Part shown: positions 15,489 through 21,591 of the stretch, in pieces
Numbering within the stretch: the stretch's first letter is position 1
How the letters are laid out: every line of letters begins with the position of its first letter
Assembly (NCBI GenBank): GCA_030651035.1
Contig: JAUSCK010000271.1
Span: 1-47,720, forward strand
Direction of reading: 5' to 3'
DNA length: 47,720 bases
Origin: Elusimicrobiota bacterium
GTDB lineage: Bacteria > Elusimicrobiota > Elusimicrobia > Elusimicrobiales > UBA9959
Made by a program: the position numbers and the translations under genes
The notes under the pieces: model-generated
What the model was told of the DNA's origin: nothing
Seen by the model: only the letters and a program-made list of their open reading frames with translations
Databases searched by the model: none

Positions 15489-16163
15489 TCACTTCGAAGC
15501 GATGTACAGCCACTTGCTGGTGGCGCTGAGGTTGCGCGAGGCCGTCCGCAGGTTCTTCACGTCCGCTGAAAGCTTTTCCACGGCCTTCTGCTCAGCAAGC
15601 AGCTGGGTCAGATTCTTGCCGCGGCCTTTCTTAACGCCTTTCTTTGAGGAGACGGCGTCGCGCATGGAGGCCTTCTTGTTCTTTGCGGCCAGCTGCGCCA
15701 CCAGGACATGTACCTGGCCCACTTTGCGGTTCACTTTGCGGCTGTAGCTGAGTATGGTGTTGGTGTAAGTTGAAAGGTTGGAGTCGGGCTGTATGGCGGC
15801 GAACTCCGCCTTGTTGAGGGCGGAAACGTGGTTGAGGTTATTGGCTATCGCCTTCAGGCTGACGCCGAGGGCTGAAATATCCTGCAGTTCGACGGGGGCT
15901 CCGCATGCGAGCGTTAGCGAGCCTCCCCTTAAGGAACTATTCCCATCGCAGCGATGGGAATCCAGGGTCTCGATGGCTTCGTCCAGGTATTCGTCCTGGC
16001 GCACCAGCTTGAAGAGGATATCCTTGAATTCTTTGATCTTCGCGTCCTGCTGCTGCGCGGCTGTGGCCTGGACGGGGGCGGTTTTTGCCGCTGCTCCCGC
16101 AAAAGCCAAACCCAGGCCGCTGAGAAGTATGAGCCCGGCCGAAAGCGCAAATTTGATTTTCAT
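15489..16163 (-). CDS. Exported helical protein of unknown function, with in-frame palindromic insert
   Basis: The protein has 224 residues. A signal peptide covers residues 1-23 (ALSAGLILLSGLGLAFAGA). The mature part is Ala-, Lys- and Gln-rich and predicted mostly helical (AQQQDAKIKEFKDILFKLVR, LSADVKNLRTASRNLSATSK), likely periplasmic. Residues about 68-90 (DSHRCDGNSSLRGGSLTLAC) break the pattern: they include the only two cysteines and are coded by a stretch with a perfect 23-nt palindrome and a second imperfect inverted repeat. This looks like a mobile palindromic element that inserted without breaking the frame. The start has AGAGGA about 8 nt upstream, and a terminator lies downstream. 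I do not recognise the family. Confidence 0.8.
   Translation of the reverse strand: MKIKFALSAGLILLSGLGLAFAGAAAKTAPVQATAAQQQDAKIKEFKDILFKLVRQDEYLDEAIETLDSHRCDGNSSLRGGSLTLACGAPVELQDISALGVSLKAIANNLNHVSALNKAEFAAIQPDSNLSTYTNTILSYSRKVNRKVGQVHVLVAQLAAKNKKASMRDAVSSKKGVKKGRGKNLTQLLAEQKAVEKLSADVKNLRTASRNLSATSKWLYIASK
15939..15961. repeat. Perfect 23-nt palindrome inside a coding sequence
   Basis: ATTCCCATCGC and GCGATGGGAAT are exact reverse complements around a single A. The adjoining 15895-15925 holds GGCTC...GAGCC and two copies of GCGAGC. The whole stretch is in frame within the 15489-16163 gene and codes for a segment of unlike composition. Confidence 0.85.
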
Positions 16164-16240
16164 ATATTATCCTCTGTCCTGCAGATATAGTCTACCTGTT
16201 GGAGGGCGCACGCACACGGGCCATGGGGCTATTTATATAT

Positions 16241-16268
16241 AAAAAAAAGGCCTACGGCTAAGTAGGCC
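16241..16268 (-). terminator. Intrinsic terminator after the CCA nucleotidyltransferase gene
   Basis: On the minus strand, GGCCTAC and GTAGGCC arms (16268-16262 and 16255-16249) enclose a 6-nt loop and are followed by eight T (16248-16241). It lies 20 nt beyond the stop codon at 16288. Confidence 0.9.
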
Positions 16269-16287
16269 CTTCGGGTAAACCTGCGCG

Positions 16288-17769
16288 CTACCCCATGCCT
16301 TTAAGGGCTTTGAGGGCCTGGTCGCGGGTTTTTATTTTGCCCTCGAACTGCAGCAGGTGTATCTTCTCAAGCAGCTCGCCCACGCGGGGGCCTTCCGGCA
16401 GCTTCAGGGTCTTTATCACGTCGTTGCCGTCTATGAGCCTGGCGGAGCGGGATTTCATGTTCTTGTTGATATAAACGCCGAAGAGCTGGTTGAGCACCTG
16501 CATGTAGCGCAGCGTCTTTTTCGGCGAATTGTACGGCAGGCCGGGGGTGAGCGGGGCCGGCTGGTCCTGCAGGCGCCGCAGCATCGTCCCGAGCCGCCCG
16601 GCGGAAACATAGCTGGCGTGGTCCGCCCAGGAAAGCACGAGCAGCGGGATGGTGCATTCCCCCATCGTCCGGAAGAAGCGGAACATGGCCCTGTCAGAAA
16701 TGACGTCGTTGGCGGCCAGGTTGCCGGGGCGCAGGTGCGTGCCTATGATCTTCGAGACCAGCCGGATGTCGTCGCGGGAAAAGCGCAGCCTCTCCATCAC
16801 TTTTTCCGCCATTATCGCGCCGTATTCCTCGTGGCCGAAGAAGCGCAGGCGCCCGTTTATCATGGCGGCCTTCGGCGGCTTGGCAATGTCGTGCAGCAGG
16901 GCCGCGAATTTAAGCGTGCGCGGGGCGGGCATCAGCTCAGCCACTTTTTTATGGCCGGGCAGGCAGGCGGGCAGGTTTTCGAAAAGGAAGTCCAGCCGCT
17001 GGACTACGCGCAGCGTGTGGGTGAGCACGCCGCCCTTGCCGTAGTAGGCGGTGGCGCAGCTTTCCTGCGCCGCCAGCTCCGGGAAGACGGCGCAGAGCAG
17101 GCCGTATTTATGCATCAGGGCCAGCCACTTATGTGAGACGGGGCTTTCAAAAAGCCGCATCAGCTCTTCCCTCACGCGCTCCTGCGCGGTGGAGGTTATC
17201 AGGGCGGAATGGTTTTTGACGGCCTTCAGGGCCTCCGGGGTTATGCTGAAATCCAGCGCGGCCGCCACGCGGAACGCCCGCAGCAGGCGCACCGGGTCGT
17301 CGGCGAAGATCGAGGCGGAAACCGGCCTGACTTTTTTGGCGGCCAGGTCCTTAAGCCCGCCGGCCAGGTCCGTAACCGCGGACCTGTCGACGCGCAGCCG
17401 GAAATTGCCGGTCTTTCTGTCCGGCGTGAAGACCGCGCCGGGGGTAAGTTTATAGGCCAGCGCGTTTATCGTGAAGTCGCGCCTCTTAAGGTCGGAGCCG
17501 AGCGAGCCGCCGACAAAAGGCATTATGTCCAGCTGGCAGAAAGGGGCTTTGCGCTGCGCCAGGCGGTAAACCTGGTTCTCCTCGTCGAGCGGGAAGCAGG
17601 ACGCGCCGAGCCTGCGGGCCAGCCGCTGCGTCCTGGCTTTGAAATCCGCCGAGGGCGGCACGGCCAGGTCTATGTCCTTGAAGGGGCGTTTCAGCAGGGC
17701 GTCGCGCAGCGCCCCCCCCACCAGGTAAACTTCTTTGAAGACGCAGTTTATGTCGGCCGCCAGGTTCAT
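16288..17769 (-). CDS. cca: CCA-adding-type tRNA nucleotidyltransferase/poly(A) polymerase with HD domain
   Basis: The protein has 493 residues. The class II nucleotidyltransferase head holds YLVGGALRDALLKRPFKDID with catalytic Asp32 and Asp34 (KDIDLAV). Then come RRDFTINALAY, DPVRLLRAFRVAA and a neck-body region, and an HD phosphohydrolase domain from about residue 250 (KFAALLHDIAKPP, FFGHEEYGAIMAEKVMERL). CCA-adding enzymes complete the 3' end of tRNAs; poly(A) polymerases share the same head, so the exact reaction is not fixed by sequence alone. The HD domain and the fact that the nearby tRNA-Gly lacks an encoded CCA favour the CCA-adding role. The start has AAGGC about 9 nt upstream; a terminator follows. 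Cytoplasmic. Confidence 0.9.
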   Translation of the reverse strand: MNLAADINCVFKEVYLVGGALRDALLKRPFKDIDLAVPPSADFKARTQRLARRLGASCFPLDEENQVYRLAQRKAPFCQLDIMPFVGGSLGSDLKRRDFTINALAYKLTPGAVFTPDRKTGNFRLRVDRSAVTDLAGGLKDLAAKKVRPVSASIFADDPVRLLRAFRVAAALDFSITPEALKAVKNHSALITSTAQERVREELMRLFESPVSHKWLALMHKYGLLCAVFPELAAQESCATAYYGKGGVLTHTLRVVQRLDFLFENLPACLPGHKKVAELMPAPRTLKFAALLHDIAKPPKAAMINGRLRFFGHEEYGAIMAEKVMERLRFSRDDIRLVSKIIGTHLRPGNLAANDVISDRAMFRFFRTMGECTIPLLVLSWADHASYVSAGRLGTMLRRLQDQPAPLTPGLPYNSPKKTLRYMQVLNQLFGVYINKNMKSRSARLIDGNDVIKTLKLPEGPRVGELLEKIHLLQFEGKIKTRDQALKALKGMG

Positions 17770-17800
17770 TTGATTAAAGCCTTGTAACTGACCAGCTTAA

Positions 17801-17839
17801 CCGCAAAGAGCGCAAAGCAAACGCAAAGGACACAAAGTA
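17801..17839. repeat. Half copy of repeat family C
   Basis: ACCGCAAAG, GCGCAAAG, ACGCAAAG and ACACAAAG units follow each other in tandem, but no inverted right arm is present. A complete family D element begins 7 nt later, so this is a composite or nested pair. Confidence 0.65.
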
Positions 17840-17845
17840 TTTTAA

Positions 17846-17924
17846 ACATGGATGGACAGGATATACAGGATTTTATGTTTCCTTTTTTTATCCTATCCAT
17901 CCTGTCCATCCTGTTCATCCATGT
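17846..17924. repeat. Intergenic inverted repeat, family D (GGATGNACA unit), copy 1
   Basis: The left arm (17846-17871) begins ACATGGATGGACAGGATATA. The right arm (17890-17924) is its inverted counterpart with one extra 9-nt unit. Nonamer units of the type GGATGGACA repeat in each arm. It ends 7 nt from the stop codon of the acyl-CoA ligase gene. Confidence 0.88.
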
Positions 17925-17930
17925 GAATAA

Positions 17931-19511
17931 TCAGTCCGCCAGTACCGCGCCGGCCCGCTTTTCCAGCTCGCGCCTGAGCAGCTCGCGCTTGAGCACCTTC
18001 TGGAGGGTATTTTTGGGCAGGGCGGCCACCATCTCGACCTCGCGGGGGCGCTTGTAGGGGTCCAGGCTGGTCCGTATATACTGCATCACCTCGGACTTCT
18101 CCAGCCGCGTCTCCGGCCTGGCCACGCAGAAGCACTTCATCGTCTCGTTGCCGGAGCCGTCGGGGATGCCGATCACCGCGTTCTCCAGCACCTTCGGGTG
18201 CGCGTTGATGACCTGCTCCACCTGCGCCGGGAAAACCTTCAGGCCCTTCACTATCACCATGTCCTTTTTCCGGTCGCGGATGAACAGGAAACCGTCGGTA
18301 TCCAGCACGCCTATGTCGCCGGTCTTAAGCCAGCCGTCCTGCGTGAACAGCTCCGAGGTCGCGCGGGCGTCGCCGTGGTAGCCGCGGGTTATGCTGGGGC
18401 CCGTCACGCAGATCTCCCCCTCCTCGCCGTGCCCGAGATGGTTGCCGAGCTCGTCGACTATCTTTATGCTGACGCCTGGTATGGCCTTGCCCACCGAGCC
18501 GTGCCTGCGCGCCCCGGGCGGGACTATCGTGACCACCGGGCTGGTTTCGGTAAGGCCGTAGCCCTCCAGTATGTGCAGGCCGAAGGCTTTGTGGAAGTGC
18601 TGGGCGATGGCGTGGCTCAGCGGGGCGGCCCCGGAGAGGCACAGCCGCACCCTGCGCAGGCTCCAGAACCTGAGGAAGTACCTCTTGAGCCCGCGGGCCT
18701 CCTTGGCCAGCACGCCGAAGATCTGGGGCACGGCTATCATCACGGTCACGCCCTCGCGCCCCATGGCCTGCAGCCAGGGCTTGGGCGGGGTTATGCTTTT
18801 TACTATGAGGGTCTTGGAGCCGAGCAGCACGGGCGTTATCACGTTGCCGGTCCAGGAGAAGGTATGGAACATCGGCAGCAGCGCCATGAATACGTCTTTC
18901 TTTGTGGGCTCAAGTATTTTTATGGCGGCCCTGGCGTTCTCTATCAGGTTGTGGTGGGTCAGCAGCACGCCCTTGGGGTGGCCGGTGGTGCCGGAGGTGT
19001 AAAGTATCGTGGCAACGGCGTGCTCGTCCGCCGCGGGTTTCCGCGTCTGCGGGTGGTAATGGGCGTGCCTGAGGCAAGGCCAGAAGTCCGTGACGCCGCC
19101 CGCGCCGCAGGGGTCCGCCGAGATGATGAAGAGGCCGGGGAGGTTCTTTTTTACCGCGGCGTAGCTCCTGACAAATTCTTTTTCGGTTACCACGCCCTTG
19201 CAGGCGGAATTCCGCAGGATATATAAAAGCTCGTCGGCTTTGGAAACCAGGAAGTTTACGGGCACGGCTACCGCGCCGATCTTTACCAGGGCGAAGTAGG
19301 CTATTATGAACTCGGGGGAGTTGCGCAGCGCCAGGGCGGCGCGGTCGTCCCTGCGCAGGCCGAGCTGCCAGAACATGTCGGCGGCGCGGTCTACGGCGGA
19401 AAGGACCTCGCGCCAGGACAGGCGGTTCTCCCCGGTTACAAAGGCGGTCCCTTCCGGGTCCCTTCCGGCGGTCCCGGCAAGGCAGGAATAAAGGTCTTTA
19501 GGTTCGGTCAT
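17931..19511 (-). CDS. AMP-forming acyl-CoA synthetase (fatty-acid CoA ligase)
   Basis: The protein has 526 residues, the normal size. The adenylate-forming signature is complete: TILYTSGTTGHPKGVLLTHH (P-loop), LEGYGLTETSP, then GWLKTGDIGVLDTDGFLFI with the hinge region RKKDMVIVKGLKVFP, and a C-terminal domain with a lysine near NTLQKVLKRELLR. These enzymes activate a carboxylic acid with ATP and transfer it to CoA. The sequence is closest in feel to long- or medium-chain fatty-acyl ligases, but the acid is not fixed. There is no membrane segment, so it is cytoplasmic or membrane-associated. It lies between two family D repeats; no beta-oxidation genes are near. The ATG at 19511 has no clear Shine-Dalgarno sequence, and its leader shares sequence with that of the 21439 gene. 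Confidence 0.93.
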   Translation of the reverse strand: MTEPKDLYSCLAGTAGRDPEGTAFVTGENRLSWREVLSAVDRAADMFWQLGLRRDDRAALALRNSPEFIIAYFALVKIGAVAVPVNFLVSKADELLYILRNSACKGVVTEKEFVRSYAAVKKNLPGLFIISADPCGAGGVTDFWPCLRHAHYHPQTRKPAADEHAVATILYTSGTTGHPKGVLLTHHNLIENARAAIKILEPTKKDVFMALLPMFHTFSWTGNVITPVLLGSKTLIVKSITPPKPWLQAMGREGVTVMIAVPQIFGVLAKEARGLKRYFLRFWSLRRVRLCLSGAAPLSHAIAQHFHKAFGLHILEGYGLTETSPVVTIVPPGARRHGSVGKAIPGVSIKIVDELGNHLGHGEEGEICVTGPSITRGYHGDARATSELFTQDGWLKTGDIGVLDTDGFLFIRDRKKDMVIVKGLKVFPAQVEQVINAHPKVLENAVIGIPDGSGNETMKCFCVARPETRLEKSEVMQYIRTSLDPYKRPREVEMVAALPKNTLQKVLKRELLRRELEKRAGAVLAD

Positions 19512-19523
19512 GGGTTACAGTGT

Positions 19524-19564
19524 TTAAATTAGCGCCCCCCGGGCGGACTCTTTATGGAGCGTTC
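19524..19564 (-). promoter_or_regulatory. Leader segment shared with the gene starting at 21439
   Basis: This flank aligns without gaps to 21442-21482: TTAAATTA at one end, GCGGACTCTT in the middle and TTCAC next to the family D hairpin. In both places it lies between the hairpin and the start codon of the next minus gene. It may be part of a larger mobile repeat or a shared promoter/leader; no convincing -35/-10 pair was found. Confidence 0.5.
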
Positions 19565-19635
19565 ACATGGATGAACAGGATAGACAGGATAAAATAAAGA
19601 AAATAAAAAATCCTGTATATCCTGTCTATCCATGT
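19565..19635. repeat. Intergenic inverted repeat, family D, copy 2
   Basis: Two 26-nt arms (19565-19590 and 19610-19635) are inverted copies beginning ACATGGATGAACAGGAT and ACATGGATAGACAGGAT. The 19-nt spacer is almost pure A/T. It lies in the spacer between the LysM gene stop and the ligase start. Confidence 0.9.
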
Positions 19636-19662
19636 TCAACCTTTAATTCGGGGCCGGGAAAT

Positions 19663-20295
19663 TTATTTATCGAGCGGGATAAGCAGCTTAACGCCTTTTT
19701 CCAGGCGGTGCGGGTTGGCGACCTGCGGGTTGGCCGCCCAGATCTTCTCCCATTTTGTAAAATCGTTATAGTATATCATGGCTATATCGGCCATGGTCTC
19801 GCCTTCCCAGACCATGTGCACCGTGTAGCGGCCGCCCTTGGCGCAGGGGCCGTCGCCGAAAAGGCACTCAAAAACCGAGTTGATCTCGGCGGTAGTTTCC
19901 AGCGAGGCGATCGCCGTTGAAATGGATACCGACGGCGTCGGGGCGCTTTCTTCCATTTCGGCCAGCAGGCCCAGTATTTTAAGTTCCCGGTTCTGCGGTA
20001 AAAACTCCTCCGCGGCGGCCAGCGCCGCGCGGGCCTGCGCGTATTGGCCGTCCCGCAGGGCCTCTTTGCCCTTTATCACCAGGCAGTAGACGAGTATTTC
20101 CTTCGCGCGGGAATCATTGGGGTTTTCCTTTATCGCCGCAGAGAAGAAGGTTATGGCGTTGTCCAGCCTGCCGGCAAGGAAAAAGTTGGCGCCGCCGTCC
20201 AGCGCGTCCTGGGCGCACAGGCGTCCCGCCGCCGCAAGGAAGACCAGCGACAGCAGGGCCCCGCGCAATTTAGGGCTTGGGCGCACTGTTCCCAC
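19663..20295 (-). CDS. Exported TPR-LysM protein
   Basis: The protein has 210 residues. A signal peptide lies at about residues 10-29 (RGALLSLVFLAAAGRLCAQ). Two or three TPR-like helical pairs follow (FFLAGRLDNAITFFSAAIKE, LRDGQYAQARAALAAAEEFL). The C-terminal 60 residues are a LysM-like module (YTVHMVWEGETMADIAMIYY, KIWAANPQVANPHRLEKGVK, LLIPLD) expected to bind peptidoglycan. The start overlaps the end of the PorV-type gene by 26 nt, so the two are translationally linked. The protein could tie an outer-membrane complex to the cell wall. It is the last gene of the surface and motor cluster before a family D repeat. Domain call good, role inferred. Confidence 0.85.
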   Translation of the reverse strand: MGTVRPSPKLRGALLSLVFLAAAGRLCAQDALDGGANFFLAGRLDNAITFFSAAIKENPNDSRAKEILVYCLVIKGKEALRDGQYAQARAALAAAEEFLPQNRELKILGLLAEMEESAPTPSVSISTAIASLETTAEINSVFECLFGDGPCAKGGRYTVHMVWEGETMADIAMIYYNDFTKWEKIWAANPQVANPHRLEKGVKLLIPLDK

Positions 20296-21439
20296 CTCCC
20301 AGTTTCTGCCTGGCCGTCGAGACGTCTACGCCCAGCGGGGCGAATTTGTCTATTATGCGCTGCAGTATAACGGCCTGCTCGTCGCGGCTCAGCTTTTCGG
20401 AGGCCGTCTTGCCGGAGAACCACAGCATGGCTTCTTTGTAGACTTCCGCGGCGTTCCGCTTTACCTTTGCCCCGTCCTTCACCACGGTTATCTCCCCGAC
20501 CTCGGTTTTGGAGGTGAGCAGGTCGAATTTGATCTTCAGGCCCAGGCGGTGCGACATGCCCAGGTCGCCGTAGGGGCTGAGGGCGTAGTCCAGGCCTACC
20601 GCGCCGACTTCGGCGCCGAAGCCCAGCGTGATCGCGGACGTCGCGCCCAGGTAGCTCATGGCGGAGGACTTTACCCCGGCGCGCAGGGCCAGGCGGACGC
20701 CTTTCACCGAGGGGTAGATGTATTCGGTCCCCAGGTGGAGGCCGAGCGAGTCGTCCAGCGGCAGGCTGATATCGGAGGTGATCAGCATGTTCGTGCTTAC
20801 CTGCAGGGCCGCGCCGGCGCGCAGGCCCAGCGGCAGCGGGCACGCCGTCTTATTGAACGTAAGGCCGGTGCCAAGGTTCTGGACCGTGAATCCCAGCTTG
20901 AGCTTCCTGGAGGCCTCGTAGATGACGCCGGCGTCAGCGGCGAAGGCCTGGGCGCTGGCGCTCTCTATGCGCTCCCGGATAACTTTCAGATTCACTCCCG
21001 CCGCCAGCCTGGGCTTGAGGCGGCGCGCGTAAGAAAAGATCACGGCCAGGTCGTTGGCGCTGTAATAGCCTTCGGTATAGCCGTATTTGTTGCCCCTTTC
21101 AATGTCCCCGGCGTTCAGGAAGAAGGCGCCGGCGCCGATCACGGAAACGGTGCTGCTCCTGACGGCGAAAGCGGCGTGCTCGACATTGAGGCCTTCGATC
21201 CAGCTGTTGTGGCCGAAGGTCTGCTGAAGGCGCTTGACGTAATTCAGGCCCGCGGGGTTCCAGTACAGCGCGTCCACGTCGTCGGCCGCGGCGGTGAAGG
21301 CTTCGCCCATCGCGGCGGGCCTCGCCCCCCAGCCTACGCGCAGGAAGGAGCCCGAAGCGGAGCCGGCGGCCCGCGCGCCCGCCCCCGGCAGCAGCAGCGC
21401 GGCCAGCAGAAGGAACAGGAGGTGACTGGACTTTCTCAT
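20270..21439 (-). CDS. PorV/PorQ-family (UPF0164) outer-membrane protein
   Basis: With the start at 21439 (MRKSSHLLFLLLAALLLPGA) it has 389 residues. An in-frame ATG at 21460 is less likely, because the DNA there belongs to a leader shared with the ligase gene. After the signal peptide comes FLRVGWGARPAAMGEAFTAA, then DDVDALYWNPAGLNYVKR, the PorV/PorQ signature, and beta-strand-rich sequence to about residue 310. A soluble helical tail follows (YKEAMLWFSGKTASEKLSRD). It lies downstream of a secreted propeller protein with a sorting-type C terminus and overlaps the TPR-LysM gene. This is the second of three barrel genes each placed after a large cargo-like gene. Transport function is inferred from the family. 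Confidence 0.88.
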   Translation of the reverse strand: MRKSSHLLFLLLAALLLPGAGARAAGSASGSFLRVGWGARPAAMGEAFTAAADDVDALYWNPAGLNYVKRLQQTFGHNSWIEGLNVEHAAFAVRSSTVSVIGAGAFFLNAGDIERGNKYGYTEGYYSANDLAVIFSYARRLKPRLAAGVNLKVIRERIESASAQAFAADAGVIYEASRKLKLGFTVQNLGTGLTFNKTACPLPLGLRAGAALQVSTNMLITSDISLPLDDSLGLHLGTEYIYPSVKGVRLALRAGVKSSAMSYLGATSAITLGFGAEVGAVGLDYALSPYGDLGMSHRLGLKIKFDLLTSKTEVGEITVVKDGAKVKRNAAEVYKEAMLWFSGKTASEKLSRDEQAVILQRIIDKFAPLGVDVSTARQKLGGGNSAPKP

Positions 21440-21441
21440 AG

Positions 21442-21482
21442 TTAAATTAACGCACTTCATGCGGACTCTTCATTAGAGATTC
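21442..21482 (-). promoter_or_regulatory. Leader segment shared with the gene starting at 19511
   Basis: This is the partner of the segment at 19524-19564, aligned without gaps over the flank and the first hairpin arm. It places the conserved TTAAATTA end 2 nt from ATG 21439, which argues that 21439 and not 21460 is the true start of the barrel gene. Confidence 0.5.
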
Positions 21483-21551
21483 ACATGGATGAACAGGATG
21501 GACAGGATAGCAAAGGGGCAATAAAATCCTCCTTATCCTGTTTATCCATGT
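21483..21551. repeat. Intergenic inverted repeat, family D, copy 3
   Basis: Arms at 21483-21508 and 21526-21551 are inverted, again starting ACATGGAT and with GGATGNACA-type units. The 17-nt spacer differs from the other copies. It occupies the spacer between the propeller gene stop and the barrel gene start. Confidence 0.9.
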
Positions 21552-21591
21552 TAAATCTCTCATTGCACCTGCTAATACAATTAGTGTCAAG

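Noticed and set aside
17801-21551. The tandem-unit repeats as a CRISPR array
   Set aside because: Units are only 7-9 nt, arranged as inverted arms without regular unique spacers, and there are no cas genes.
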